Shown here piece after piece: positions 1-12,157 of a stretch of 64,000 bases of DNA (the stretch's first letter is position 1; each line of letters starts with the position of its first letter). The position numbers and the translations under genes are program-made. The stretch lies in the NCBI GenBank assembly GCA_028829895.1, contig CM054181.1, positions 98,383,360-98,447,359 on the forward strand. The letters run 5' to 3'. The stretch is from Sinotaia quadrata (lineage: Eukaryota; Mollusca; Gastropoda; Architaenioglossa; Viviparidae). The notes below the pieces were generated by a model. That model saw only the letters and a program-made list of their open reading frames with translations. It made no database searches and had not been told where the DNA came from.

Positions 1-583
1 GGGGAGAGAGTGGGGGATATAGAGTTTAAAAAAAAAAAAATATTCCCGTAAAACAGGGAGAGGGGACGATCGCAGCTGTTCAGCCATGTTGATGCTGATG
101 TGCAAATCAAGACAGACACAGAATGGGAGGGGGAGCGGGTGGGAGGGAGAGAAACGAGAGTTAGCGTACAGACATGGAAAGAAGTTCATTTGCACGACAA
201 GTGGAGGAATTCTCACTGCATGGCTTTCACGAGGATGCACGTTAGATGCGTTTAGTCACCTGCAAACACGTAGCAGTATTGGCTGGGAAACGGTTCATAA
301 ATGCATGCTCCTATCAGGAAACAGTTTTGTGACGAGCAGGATCCAATTCCATGTCTCTAAAAAATATCTTACGTCAGCAGCGAACTGTATGTTTCTAAAG
401 TCATGTTTAGCAGCAGGTGACGGGAGTCGACTCCGGTGCCAGGCTTGACTTTTGCTGCCATTTTATCTCACCGTTTCTTCAACAACAATTTTGTTTAAAA
501 AATAAAAGTATGTAACTGAAAGATTTTATAATCAAGGGCAGGCTATACATGCCGCTCACCTTTATCTCTTGAAAGAAAGCATC
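1..583. other. Single-copy leader segment with an unrecognised 120-codon ORF
   Basis: Non-repetitive sequence of mixed composition at the window edge. The + strand is open from 86 to 448 (120 codons, starts MLMLMCKSRQ, ends GDGSRLRCQA). I recognise no domain, signal peptide or membrane segment in it, and codon use does not look selected. A CAG/GTGACG junction near 416 could serve as a weak splice donor. It could be a chance ORF or part of a conserved non-coding block; I favour chance. Confidence 0.3.
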
Positions 584-890
584 TAATATATAAATATTTG
601 TCATTTAACATAGCGTCAAATTACTATAAATTATAATTCGTTTTTATATTTTCACCAAACAGACAGCAGTAGCTCAGACATTTCAATCTATTTTTCCAAA
701 TAAAAAAGATAAAAATAAACTCTAGTTCATTATAATAATAAATATTTGTCATTTAACATAGCGTCAAATTACTATAAATTATAATTCGTTTTTATATTTT
801 CACCAAACAGACAGCAGTAGCTCAGACATTTCAATCTATTTTTCCAAATAAAAAAGATAAAAATAAACACTAGTTCATTATAATAATAAA
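584..890. repeat. Two-copy direct tandem duplication, 148-bp unit
   Basis: The unit beginning TAAATATTTGTCATTTAACA at 591 recurs at 739 with almost no differences, so the period is 148 bp. Near-identity implies a recent duplication. The unit is AT-rich and non-coding. Confidence 0.9.
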
Positions 891-1237
891 TAGTTTTCCT
901 TTAAAAAGGTTTGTATATATATATATAATGCTTGTAAATATATTATTGAATAATTAATCCGTTGATTTAATGTAGTTAAATTTAACTGATATGTACTATC
1001 CAACACGTTCATAAATACAAGTAGTCATTATATGCTTTTCAGTGTGATTATAGCAAATTTAATTCTTGTTGAGTTTACATATAGTTAATACATTTTAAAA
1101 TTATATCTCTTAGTTTTCAGATAGAGTAAATACGCAATTTAAACAATATAATTACCCCTTTACAGTATAAAAGTAAGAACTATTTGTTTCCTTAGAAAAG
1201 AATTTTCTATTTTAAATATTTAATTTATTTCCATATA
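891..1237. other. AT-rich filler without recognisable features
   Basis: Very AT-rich sequence with a short (TA)n run near 916. I see no gene, RNA or organised repeat here. Confidence 0.6.
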
Positions 1238-1780
1238 ATTATTAACCTACAACTGTCGTCATTATAAAATTTAATTATTAACTTATAACTGTCGTCATTA
1301 TGAAATATAATTATTAACTTACAACCGTCGTCATTATGAAATATAATTATTAACATACAACTGTCGTCATTATGAAATATAATTATTAACTTACAACTGT
1401 CGTCATTATACAATTTAATTATTAACTTATAACTGTCGTCATTATGAAATATAATTATTAACTTATAACTGTCGTCATTATGAAATATAATTATTAACTT
1501 ATAACTGTCGTCATTATGAAATATATTTATTAACTTACAACTGTCGTCATTATGAAATATAATTATTAACTTATAACTGTCGTCATTATGAAATATAATT
1601 ATTAACTTACAACTGTCGTCATTATGAAATATAATTATTAACTTATATAACAGTCGTCATTATGAAATATAATTATTAACTTATATAACTGTCGTCATTA
1701 TGAAATATAATTATTAACTTACAACTGTCGTCATTATGAAATATAATTATTAACTTACAACTGTCGTCATTATGAAATTT
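1238..1780. repeat. Minisatellite, 36-bp unit, about 15 copies
   Basis: Units read ATTATTAACTTACAACTGTC followed by GTCATTATGAAATATA. Copies differ by single bases (TACAAC/TATAAC) and occasional 2-bp insertions near 1645 and 1680. Because 36 is divisible by 3, an open frame on - appears (1225-1413); it is an artefact of the repeat. Confidence 0.93.
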
Positions 1781-1832
1781 ATAGAAAGAAGAAATAATAA
1801 TCAGTATGTACACTCCTACATTTATACAGTCG

Positions 1833-2165
1833 TCTGTGACAACAGCCATAATTACACATTAAATTCTTCAGTGACAACAGCCATAATTACACATTAAAGT
1901 CTTCAGTGACAACAGCCATAATTACACATTAAAGTCTTCAGTGACAACAGCCATAATTACACATTAAAGTCTTCAGTCACTACAACCGTAATTACATATT
2001 AAAGTTGTCAGTGACTACAGTTAATTACACACTATCGTCTTCAGTCACTAAAGCCTTAATCGCACATTACAATCGAGAGTCACTAAAGAATTAATTACAC
2101 ACCTTCAGTCTTCAGTCCTTATAACACTAACTATACACACAGTCATCAGCCAATGGAATCTTAAT
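1833..2165. repeat. Minisatellite, 35-bp unit, decaying rightward
   Basis: Units read CAGTGACAACAGCCATAATT then ACACATTAAAGTCTT. About four clean copies (1833-1975) are followed by progressively diverged ones to about 2165. The unit shares a framework with the arrays on both sides (TAATTA...GTC.TCA.T.AC.AC), suggesting one old locus. Confidence 0.85.
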
Positions 2166-2205
2166 TATATATTACATTCATCAATCACTACAAACCTGTT
2201 CCTTA

Positions 2206-2393
2206 CGACAGTCGTCAGTTACTACATTTCTAATTATACACGACAGTCGTCATTTACTACATTTCTAATTATACACGACAGTCGTCATTTACTACATTTC
2301 TAATTATACACGACAGTCGTCATTTACTACATTTCTAATTATACACGACAGTCGTCATTTACTACATTTCTAATTATACACGACAGTCGTCAG
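2206..2393. repeat. Minisatellite, 35-bp unit, about 5.4 copies
   Basis: Units read CGACAGTCGTCATTTACTAC then ATTTCTAATTATACA, nearly identical between copies. It contains the small palindrome CGACAGTCG. Same period and similar framework as the preceding array. Confidence 0.92.
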
Positions 2394-2510
2394 CCACCAC
2401 AGCGACCGTTACCAAGTTAACTGAGGGAATTGTATCCTGAAAGATCATTAAAACTTACATTTTGCAGACATTTGATTTATTATATGTCCTTCTGCAACCT
2501 CCCTCTCCCC

Positions 2511-3402
<892 letters not shown>

Positions 3403-3545
3403 CACTGCCTCAAGCGGACCGTTATATTGCTGCAGTTAGTTTTTGAGGCAGAGATGGTCTTAATAAATGAATTATACATAACTGCCTCAAAGCGGGCAGT
3501 TTTATTGCTGCAGTTAGTTTTTGAGGCAGAGATGGTCTTAATAAC
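3403..3545. repeat. Tandem duplication, 77-bp unit, 1.8 copies
   Basis: CACTGCCTCAA..GCAGTTAGTTTTTGAGGCAG occurs at 3404 and 3481. Each copy contains CTGCCTCAA and TTGAGGCAG, a 9-bp inverted pair, so each unit could fold as a hairpin. Confidence 0.88.
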
Positions 3546-3566
3546 CTGTTCTTCTCCCTGTACGCA

Positions 3567-3800
3567 CTGCTAAACAAACCATAAACTGTTGTTAATGTTG
3601 TCCAACTGCTAAACAAATTATAAATTGTTGTTAACGTTGTCCAACTGCTAAATAAATCATAACCTGTTGTTAACATTGTCCAACTGCTAAATAAATCATA
3701 AACTGTTGTTAATGTTGTCCAACTGCTAAATAAATCATAACCTGTTGTTAACGTTGTCCAACTGCTAAATAAATCATATCCTGTTCTTAATGTTGTTCAA
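3567..3800. repeat. Minisatellite, 39-bp unit, 6 copies
   Basis: Units read CTGCTAAATAAATCATAACC then TGTTGTTAACGTTGTCCAA, with a handful of substitutions. The minus-strand ORF at 3422-3676 crosses it because 39 is divisible by 3. Confidence 0.92.
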
Positions 3801-4078
3801 CATTGGTTGCTTTGTATCTCAGCTCGAAGGCAGCAAATTCCAGGTGGATGACCCTGATGAACAAATGGATAGTGATCAATTGACATACTGCGCTTTCGGA
3901 ATGTTGAAAATGATGAGCACAAGCCTCTAGTAAGAGTGAACGCATGTGGGAGACAGACAGGCATTTAAGGCTACAAGCAGACAGCGAAGCCATATAGATG
4001 TCATGATAAACCACTTCAAGATAGCCTGACTTTCATGTCTTCCATGACCATATAGATGTCATGATAAACACTTTAAGA
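3801..4078. other. Single-copy segment with a short spaced duplication
   Basis: CATATAGATGTCATGATAAA occurs at 3991 and again at 4049 (58 bp apart). Otherwise no gene or organised repeat is visible. Confidence 0.5.
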
Positions 4079-4222
4079 CACACAACGAACACAAAACACT
4101 AAATCCCAACCCAACACTAAACCCACAATTTGGCCAATACAGTACACACAACGAACACAAAACACTAAATCCCAACCCAACACTAAACCCACAATTTGGC
4201 CAATACAGTACACACAACAAAT
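4079..4222. repeat. Tandem repeat, 66-bp unit, 2.2 copies
   Basis: CACACAACGAACACAAAACA..CCAATACAGTA starts at 4079 and 4145, with a partial third copy at 4211. Copies are nearly identical, so the duplication is recent. Confidence 0.92.
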
Positions 4223-4423
4223 GCAAACCAATACTTCTCACCCCAACCAGCAAAGACAACCCCTACATGAATAACTACAACAACAACGACAGACACCCTC
4301 CCTCCCCCCCCCCCAATAAACCACCAAGCAACCCGACATCTAAAATTGCTGAACTGTAATTTTATTTCTTTACATATAGAGACTGTAACATAAAATTATG
4401 TGAACATATTTTAGTTGACTACT

Positions 4424-4833
4424 GATGTCAAGTAAGATATTCCATTGTAATTGTCATAAGTATATTTGATTGTTGATTTAATAAATTTATTGTCAAATTT
4501 ATTGACCTTCTTTTGCATATTGATAATCTTATGTTGGAGAAGAAGGTGGGTAGATGGGGGCTCACTAAATATAGATTAAAGTAGGATTTGTCTTCTCCTT
4601 TAGTAAGAAGTTTTCCACTCATGGAAATATTATGTGACCGTAAATGTTGTTTTATATTGTGGAAGAAAGAAAACGTTTACAGCGCCCACATATCTACCAA
4701 GTAGTAGAAGAGTGGTGTCTGTTGGAGGATCATTAATAAATAAAATTAATATTCTCATCACTTGAAATTAGTTGTGAAAGATTAATTAATTAATAATATT
4801 TTTTATTAACTATGTGGCGTGCCTGTCACAGAG
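4424..4833 (+). mobile_element. R1 dispersed repeat, copy A (3' part only)
   Basis: This segment aligns by eye with 23345-23771 and with about 61720-62105. Shared landmarks in order: TATTTGATTGTTGATTTAAT, GATAATCxTATGxTGGAGAA, CTAAATATAGATTAAA, AAGAAGTTTTCCAC, GTGGAAGAxAGAAAACGTTT, TTCTCATCACTTG, and a terminal TTAACTAxGTGGCGT. Identity is patchy (roughly three quarters where readable), so the copies are old. Copy A lacks the first kilobase seen in copies B and C, as expected of a 5'-truncated insertion. No terminal inverted repeats or target-site duplications were found, so the class is undetermined. Confidence 0.75.
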
Positions 4834-4942
4834 TCTATTATTGTTAAACAAATGTAGGATGGCAAGCTGAAATAGCAATGAAAATAGAGTCTATTATTGT
4901 TAAACAAACCTAGGTGGGCAAGCTGAAATAGCAATGAAAAAA
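4831..4942. repeat. Tandem duplication, 56-bp unit, 2 copies
   Basis: GAGTCTATTATTGTTAAACA..GCTGAAATAGCAATGAAAA occurs at 4831 and 4887. It abuts the 3' end of R1 copy A. Confidence 0.9.
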
Positions 4943-5570
4943 GAGTTTCATTAACTGTCGTCACGTACTTATTACCAAGGGAACACATTTTGAAACTTTA
5001 AATCTTATTTATTTGAAGACTGCCTTTATGCTAGTGTTGTTGTTTTCTTTCCCATCATTCTTTAGTTCCATTTCGAGATAAAAGGCAAACAGAATTAAAT
5101 GGTAGCTAACGGCTATGGAAGCAGATGTATACAACAGTAGACATGCTTAATGCAGGCATCAGCATGTGACGACAAGCAGATGTTTGGAAATCTTTGGTTA
5201 GTACGATTAACGAACTTGTTGTAAAGTAATTATTTCGTTATCCGTATTCCTCATGGGTCTGTTTTGTATTCCAGAGAAATGTCGCTAGACATATAAATTG
5301 CAAAATGGTTAATGATATAAGATGCGAGGGGAGGTTACAAGTGAAACAAGTTCCAAAAGGAGGTTACACGACCAAGAAGCAAAGCAGTTAATGAAGTTAC
5401 ACGGTTTAGCAAGCTGGTAAAATGTAATAGATTTCATACGTGTTGCATTTGATTAAAGAGATCAATTGTAGAATGGTTCAGAGAATTGTCTCAAATATAG
5501 TGCATTTAAACTATTTGATGAACAGAACAGAAAATTTGCTTGCGAGAATTAGTCTACTGAATGTTATCAG
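4943..5570. other. Single-copy sequence, no gene seen
   Basis: Ordinary AT-rich sequence; a short direct similarity AGGAGGTTACACGACC / AGTTACACGGTTTAGCAAGC lies near 5330-5415. Nothing else supportable. Confidence 0.5.
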
Positions 5571-6205
5571 TGTGTTATCGTTATGCTTGACTGTGATAAC
5601 CAAACTTTTCAATGTGTTATCGTTATGCTTGACTGTGATAACCAAACTTTTCAGTGTGTTATCGTTATGCTTGACTGTGATAACCAAACTTTTCAATGTG
5701 TTATCGTTATGCTTGACTGTGATAACCAAACTTTTCAATGTGTTATCGTTATGCTTGACTGTGATAGCCAAACTTTTCAATGTGTTATCGTTATGCTAGT
5801 CTATGCTGGCCATACTTTTGAATGTAATAAGCGTTATGATAGACTGTGCTGGCCATACTTTTGAATGTATTAAGCGTTATGATAGACTGTGCTGGCCATA
5901 CCTTTCAATGTAATTAGCGTTGTGATAGACTGTGCTGGCCATACCTTTCAATGTAATTAGCGTTCTGATAGACTGTGCTGGCCATACCTTTCAATGTAAT
6001 AAGCGTTATGATAGACTGTGCTGGCCATACCTTTCAATGTAATAAGCGTTATGATAGACTGTGCTTGACATACTTTTGAATGTATTAAGTCTTATGCTAT
6101 AATATGATGGCCATACTTTTCAATATAATAAACGATAAACTAGACTGTACTGGTCGTACTTTTCAATATATTAAGCATTATGCTTGACTATGCTAACCAT
6201 ACATG
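5571..6205. repeat. Two-part minisatellite, 42-bp then 43-bp units, about 15 copies
   Basis: Left half (5571 to about 5790): TGTGTTATCGTTATGCTTGA then CTGTGATAACCAAACTTTTCAA, 42 bp. Right half: AATGTAATAAGCGTTATGAT then AGACTGTGCTGGCCATACCTTTC, 43 bp. The halves are clearly related, so one array has homogenised into two variant blocks. ORFs in three frames across the left half reflect the 42-bp period. Confidence 0.93.
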
Positions 6206-6466
6206 TAATTTTTTAAGCTAGACCGATGGTCCCCAACTTTCTTGTGGACAGGAGTATATTCAAATTTTCAGAAGAGTGTGGCGGGAGCTAAAATTTTTTC
6301 AAAGTTTATTTTGTACTGAATATTAAATAATATGCAAATCCTCATAATTAGTAATACATATGTGAATTTATGAACAAGAAACAGGTTAATTTACACTAAA
6401 ATGTTTTCATTAAATTATTCAGCAGTCACTCTTTCACTACTACTATTTAAATTTGTTCTTTTTTTA
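6206..6466 (+). other. Possible hAT-like transposon fragment plus AT-rich sequence
   Basis: GATGGTCCCCAACTTTCTTG at about 6223, followed by GTGGCGGGAGCTAAAATTTT, resembles the 5' end of hAT non-autonomous elements, which often begin CAGTGGTCCCCAAC. I cannot find the opposite terminus or an 8-bp target duplication, so this is a weak call. An octamer ATGCAAAT lies near 6333. Confidence 0.3.
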
Positions 6467-6729
6467 AACTACCTGGAAGATAAATAAGTATATTTTACAA
6501 CCTAAATTACCTGGAAGATAAATAAGTACATTTTACAACATAAACTACCTGGAAGATAAATAAGTACATTTTACAACATAAACTACCTGGAATATAAAAA
6601 GTACATTTTACAACATAAACTACCTGGAATATAAAAAGTACATTTTACAACATAAACTACCTGGATATAAAAAGTACATTTTACAACATAAACTACCTGG
6701 AATATAAAAAGTACATTTTACAACATAAA
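6467..6729. repeat. Minisatellite, 36-39-bp unit, 7 copies
   Basis: Units read AACTACCTGGAAGATAAATA then AGTACATTTTACAACATAA. The three left copies are 39 bp and the right copies are shortened to 36-37 bp (AATATAAAAAG), showing a deletion that spread within the array. Confidence 0.92.
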
Positions 6730-7669
6730 TATCACAAACCTGTATATGGTTATTATTCTGACTTTAACGGATAGCGACTTAGGTTTAATTCAACATTATT
6801 CTTTGCATTGTTAATTTATTTAGATTTCCAAAAGCAAACATACAGATATAGAAAGAAAATGTTAATATAAGCCTTACTGTTATTTGTATCCGGATTTCAA
6901 CAAACAAACAAATATGAAAAAAATAAATACAAGTTTTAATAAAAAGCGCTCATTAACACTGAATGAGGGAAAAGGTTTTATTTTGTAATAAACCAGTGTG
7001 ATTTTTCACTTTATTTCATCAGCCAGTTTTTGCAGTTGGAAGAGTAAAATGATATTTTGTAATAAACCAGTGTGATTTTTTTCTTATTTATAAGCAATTG
7101 CTAAGGTGGACATCTGTACATCAAGGTCTGTGACTTTATTATTTTCATTGTTAGAGATGAACTTCATCACATGTAGGTATTAATGGAATTAAAATAATAT
7201 TTTATTTTGTAATCTACATTTTTCAAAAGAAGGAAACCTTTTTTTGGTCAACAAGATTATAAAAATTATCATCTGTTGCGCACGAGTGTAAAATAATATT
7301 TTCAAGGTTAAAAATCTCGAGTTACACTTGTCTTCTTAGACTTAGACGAACGAGATTTGTAATCAAAGCAGCCATTTTTGTTTCTTCTACTTTGGCAGGT
7401 AAACCTATTAACAAGCAAGGCTCAATGATGATGAGCTGTTGAAATCTATTTTTCAAATTGCTCCAGAAATGTGTGAATGTGGATGACCAGTAGTGAAGGA
7501 TTCAAATCTCAATCACACACCATACTTGGGAAATGCACAAAAAGATTTTATCTTCATATATGACATCCACAAGATTAATTTTGCTTTTAAAGCTTTTATA
7601 GACTTTAAACGAGTGACGAAATGTTGGACGAAACAGCCGACACCTGCACTATTTTTACACTCATCACAC
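6730..7669. other. AT-rich intergenic-type sequence with one spaced duplication
   Basis: TTTTGTAATAAACCAGTGTG occurs at 6980 and 7054. An ORF at 7493-7723 (+) has no recognisable product. Nothing else organised is visible over 940 bp. Confidence 0.5.
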
Positions 7670-7785
7670 GCGCACATAAATACCAAGGCGGGCGCACCTA
7701 AATACCAAGACGGGCGCACCTAAATACCAAGGCGGGCGCACATAAATACCAAGACGGGCGCACATAAATACCAAGGCGGGCGTAT
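7670..7785. repeat. Minisatellite, 22-bp unit, about 5 copies
   Basis: CGCACATAAATACCAAGGCG-type units alternate GGCGGGCGCAC and GACGGGCGCAC. They are GC-rich against the background; each unit contains GGGCGCAC. Confidence 0.9.
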
Positions 7786-8138
7786 TGTATACACACTGAG
7801 CTTTGCAAATGTACACGCGAGAATGAGAACACTGTAGTCGTCTCGAGTTACGCGACCAAATGCCATTGGTAGCTCAGTTAAGTGGTGTTGTTTGTTTTCT
7901 TTTTTAAAATTTATCTTCAATGTCCCAGCTTGGGAGCTGTTACCAATATCCATCAATAATGCCAGCTTAAGTGTGTTTCCCACTATTAGTCAACAATAAC
8001 CTAGTTTTAATGGGTTCTTTTTTTACTGTTTCATTAGCATGACAATGATTTAATATACACTAAAGTGTAAAAAAAAATATTCTTAAAGAACAAACAAAAT
8101 GAGTTTATATTGCATAGATAGCAGAGCAGTTATTGTCT
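7786..8138. other. Single-copy sequence
   Basis: No gene, hairpin or repeat that I can support. A TCTCGAGTTACGCGACC stretch is GC-richer than its surroundings. Confidence 0.45.
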
Positions 8139-8395
8139 CTCAAACCCGTCAAAATGTCGTTTATGACGTTTTAAGGGGAGAACACTCTCAGAGACCCATC
8201 AAAATTAGTTTATGGCGTATTAAGGTGAGAAGCACTTTCACTGACCCATTAAAATGAGTTTATTTTGTACTAAAGGGAGGAGCACTCTGACTGACCCATT
8301 AAAATGAGTTTATGACGTACTAAAGGGAGGAGCACTCTGATGACCCATTAAAACGAGTTTATGATGTACTAAAGGGAGGAGCACTCTGACATAAA
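8139..8395. repeat. Minisatellite, about 50-bp unit, 5 copies
   Basis: Units read TGACCCATTAAAATGAGTTT then ATGACGTACTAAAGGGAGGA then GCACTCTGAC. The left copies are diverged and the last is truncated. Confidence 0.88.
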
Positions 8396-8715
8396 AATCA
8401 GTTTATTTTGTCGACCTACTAAGAATGTCTCGTACATCAGTGGAAATAATTTTACAAACAACAAACATCATTGCTAACGTCGAGTGAATTCTGTCCAATA
8501 TAGTATTTTGTGAAACGATCTTCTCTTTAATAATTTTTTGGTTGGTTTTGTTTGAAAACAACATTTCTTTTGCTCAGTGTTATATGTAAGTAATTTAGTT
8601 AATTTAGTGTTGTCTTAGAGAAAAAGAAAACGTATTTCAGTAATCAGCCGGGACACCGGTAAACAGAGAATCGAAATTTATGTAAAGATACTAAAATAAA
8701 AAAATAGAACAGCAA
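8396..8715. other. AT-rich single-copy sequence
   Basis: No supportable feature. Confidence 0.45.
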
Positions 8716-8783
8716 GTGCTGCACAATATAGTTTAATATGCACACACACACACTAGTGAGAAAGTTGTTGTATAGTTTAATAT

Positions 8784-8850
<67 letters not shown>

Positions 8851-8895
8851 AGAAAGTGGTTGTATAGTAATATGCACACATACTAGTCAATAAGT
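8716..8895. repeat. Composite repeat: three units each carrying a (CA)n run
   Basis: A unit TATAGTTTAATATGCACACA..GAGAAAGTGGTTG occurs three times. Its internal CA run is about 8 dinucleotides in the first copy, about 33 in the second and 3-4 in the third. The microsatellite has therefore expanded independently inside a duplicated unit. Confidence 0.92.
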
Positions 8896-10158
8896 GGTTG
8901 GTATAAAACTGAAATGTGACAAGATTGAAGGTAGCCAATTTTATAACAGAATTTTATTGTCTAACTTTGAAACCGCCAACTGCGTTAAGAAAATGAGTTA
9001 CACTATAGCATTCAGAAGACTGTAAAAGTTAGCATCCGCTTTACAAAGTTGTAAAGGAAAAGTTTCATTTAAAATTAAAAGTTCCGAACATGTTAAAAGT
9101 GGTTAAATTATATAAGAAATATTTTATTTAAAATGTAGGTGTTAGACAATAAAGCATAAAATTTAATGTAGGTATAGATCAGGCTTAATGAAAAATACAC
9201 ATCAGACGGTATGATAAACAAAGATAACAATTAAAGTGTATATCCAACGTAAATCCAGTCAATACTTAAACGTAGTTCAGACAATGAGATGAAATTTCAA
9301 TGTTAAAGCGCTTTGCTGGCTGTACAAGAAAGATATATAACATTTAAACATAATTCATACACAATGTTAAGTCAATAAGTATTAAGCATAATTCAGACAT
9401 AATGCTAAATCAGTAAGTATTAAAGCCTAGTTCAGACTTAGTAAGCATTAAAGCGTAGTTAAGACGTAATGTTGAGTCAGTAAGTACTAAGCCGTCTTTC
9501 TGACAGTTCGACAATGATGCTACAGAAAAGGTGTAGAAAAATGTCTTTTTGTCAGCATTAACTTGAACATTTAATAACTGAGCTTTTGAATCATATACTC
9601 CAATATATTATTTCCAGTATAATTCCAGAAGAAATGTGATGATAGAGTAGTATATTCTAGATTAATGATTATTCTAAAAGCAGGATTATGGATACAGTAT
9701 AATTCTAGGAGGACGATTAAAAATACAATTCTGGAAGCAGAATTAAGTTACAAGAAATGGTAAGGATAATTCTACTAACGGTATAGAAATATAATGACGT
9801 CATTCACACAGTAAGAAATAACAATTATAAACAGAAAATGATGAAGCATAATTCTAGAAGAGAGATTAATGATACATTACAATTTTAGAAGTAAGATTAA
9901 GTATAACAAAAGAAATTAAGGACACAGTAAAATTCTAGAAAAAAGATTAAAGATACAATATCATATTAAAGACAGATTAAGAGTGATCATACATACGAGA
10001 AAGATTAAGTATATTTCATGGAAAAAAGATTTAATACAGTAAACAGCCTGGAATGGTTTCCCAGAAAAAAGAATTGAAGGGTTATACTTGTTCTGTGAAA
10101 GAGAAACACCAAAATTGGTAAACATTATTTTGAATCGACCACAACGCCCTCTTCCCGT
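8896..10158. other. AT-rich sequence with traces of very old tandem repeats
   Basis: From 9230 to 9500 a degenerate phrase (AGTAAGTATTAAAGC..TAGTTCAGACAT) recurs about every 60-75 bp. From 9600 to 10040 AATTCTAGAAG..AGATTAA recurs irregularly. A perfect CRE palindrome TGACGTCA is at 9795-9802. No gene is visible. Confidence 0.5.
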
Positions 10159-10396
10159 GTTTTGCAGTATGATAATCGGGGGACGTTTTGCAGTATGATA
10201 AGCGAGGGACGTTTTGCAGTGTGATAAGCGAGGGACGTTCTGCAGTGTGATAAGCGACGGGCGTTTTGCAATATGATAAGCGGGGTACGTTTTGCAGTAT
10301 GATAATCAGGGTACATTTTGCAGTGTGATAAGCGGGGGGACGTCTTGCAGTGTGAAAAGCGGGGGACGTCTTGCAGTGTGAAAAGCGGGGGACGTT
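10159..10396. repeat. Minisatellite, 26-bp unit, about 9 copies
   Basis: Units read GTTTTGCAGTGTGATAAGCG then AGGGAC or GGGGAC. ORFs on - (10082-10456 and 10125-10316) run through it; with a 26-bp unit each copy is read in a shifted frame, so they do not indicate a gene. Confidence 0.93.
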
Positions 10397-10485
10397 GGCT
10401 CTATGAAGGCATTGTAATCGCAGTGATTGGTTTATAAATAGACTGATTACATCCATTCATTTCAAGATTACGTCTATTGATTTCT

Positions 10486-10675
10486 TTGTAATCTCAGAAG
10501 AAAAAAGATAAGAGTACTAAATAGGTCCACTAATATTGTAATCTCAGAAGGAAAAAAAGATAAGAGTACTAAATAGGTCCACTAATATTGTAATCTCAGA
10601 AGGAAAAAAAGATAAGAGTACTAAATAGGTCCACTAATATTGTAATCTCAGAAGGAAAAAAAAGATAAGACTACT
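10486..10675. repeat. Minisatellite, about 52-bp unit, 4 copies
   Basis: ATTGTAATCTCAGAAGGAAA then AAAAGATAAGAGTACTAAAT then AGGTCCACTAAT. Copies differ mainly in the length of the A run (6-9). Confidence 0.92.
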
Positions 10676-10818
10676 GTTTCATAAATAGGCACTTTGGCTA
10701 CTTCTCTCAACATGATTTTACTTGACCAAATTTTGAGAGTGTCCGTCACAGACTGGTCAATTCTGGACCACGTATCTCTTTTTGTTCCTTTCCACACACC
10801 TGAAGAATTCTAAACTGG

Positions 10819-11206
10819 ACTGGTAAGCCTCGTGCTCACTTACTATTTCGAGACAAACTGGACATGTAAGCCTCAGTGCTCATTTACTATTTCGAGACAA
10901 AATGGACAGTATGCCTCAGTGCTCACTTACTATTTCGCGACAAACTGGACAGTAAGCCTCAGTGCTCACTTACTATTTCGTGACAAACTGGACAGTAAGC
11001 CTCAGTGCTCACTTACTATTTCGTGACAAACTGGACAGTATGCCTCAGTGCTCACTTACTATTTCGTGACAAACTGGACAGTATGCCTCAGTGCTCACTT
11101 ACTATTTCGTGACAAACTGGACAGTATGCCTCAGTGCTCACTTACTATTTCGTGACAAACTAGAAAGGTACCTCAGTGATCACATGCTATCTCGTGACAA
11201 ACTGGT
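10819..11206. repeat. Minisatellite, 43-bp unit, 9 copies
   Basis: CAGTATGCCTCAGTGCTCAC then TTACTATTTCGTGACAAACT then GGA. The left half carries CAGTAAGCC and the right half CAGTATGCC, so variants are blocked rather than mixed. Confidence 0.93.
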
Positions 11207-11476
11207 CACGTAAATCGCAATAAGCAGCGCGTGGTACCCTGCAATCCACCTTTAAAATGACGTCATTTTGTATAAAGACATAGAGTAATCTGATTAGTGA
11301 CTTTCAATAAAAGTGTAAAAAATTCTTTTTAGTTTTGTACTTTGTGCTCCAAACACAGGTAAGTTAGTTTTGCCAGGTGTGATCCAGGATTAGATGTATA
11401 CCAATCGACCACACTTACTCAAGGTGACACAGACAGCTGTTTCACTTCACCACATGTTTGATCTCAATCATTTTCA
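11207..11476. other. Single-copy segment with a CRE palindrome
   Basis: TGACGTCA at 11258-11265 sits in AAAATGACGTCATTTT, a 16-bp perfect palindrome. No ORF of interest. Confidence 0.5.
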
Positions 11477-11740
11477 TGTCAGTTTACCGTGACAAATTGT
11501 ACATACAGTCTTAACATTCTATACACAATTTACATACATCATGTCAGCATAGCTTAACAAATTGTAAATACAGTCCTAACATTCTAAACACAATTTACGT
11601 ACATCATGTCAGCTTAGCTTAACAAATTGTAAATACAGTCCTAACATTCTATACACAATTTACATACATCATGTCAGCATAGCTTAACAAATTGTAAATA
11701 CAGTCCTAACATTCTAAACACAATTTACAGCTTAACGTGA
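11477..11740. repeat. Minisatellite, 65-bp unit, 4 copies
   Basis: TGTCAGCATAGCTTAACAAA..TAAATACAGTCCTAACATTC..AATTTACATACATCA. Copies alternate TTCTATACAC and TTCTAAACAC, hinting at a dimeric higher-order unit. Confidence 0.9.
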
Positions 11741-11764
11741 CAAATTAATAAAAACGAACAATCG

Positions 11765-11962
11765 ACATATGCACACAGAACACCTTAACACAACTACACC
11801 AGAAAATACAATAAACCAAAACACATATATTCACACATAACGTCTTAACACAACAACTACACCAGAAAACGCAGTAAATACAAAACTCAGATATTCACTC
11901 AGAACGTCTTGACTCAACAACTACACCAGAAAATACAGTAAACCAAAACACATATTCACACG
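11765..11962. repeat. Tandem repeat, about 62-bp unit, 3 copies
   Basis: CTTAACACAACTACACCAGA..CAGTAAACCAAAACACATAT recurs three times with modest divergence. It is immediately adjacent to the 65-bp array but unrelated to it. Confidence 0.85.
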
Positions 11963-12129
11963 ACAGTATAATAATTGCATTGCAAAACACAATCATGCCA
12001 CAACAGACTGTAGATGCCATGTCTATTTCACCAACACACAAAATTAATGACGTCAAAGAAAATACCGTTGACATTAACACTAGTGAAATACGTGCATCGA
12101 CATCAAGTCAAAATCAGGTACGATTGAAA

Positions 12130-12157
12130 GGGGGTGGGGGAGTGGGAAAGGGGGGGG
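12130..12157 (+). other. G-quadruplex-forming run
   Basis: Four G-tracts of 3-8 G separated by loops of 1-5 nt (GGGGGTGGGGGAGTGGG then AAAGGGGGGG). This fits the usual G4 pattern. A CRE TGACGTCA is about 80 bp upstream (12048-12055). Confidence 0.6.

Noticed and set aside
1238..2393. CRISPR-like regular arrays
   Set aside because: Units are head-to-tail with no unique spacers; eukaryotic minisatellites.
4424..4833. R1 copy A as a tRNA-derived SINE
   Set aside because: No A/B-box promoter and the family extends to at least 1.6 kb in other copies.
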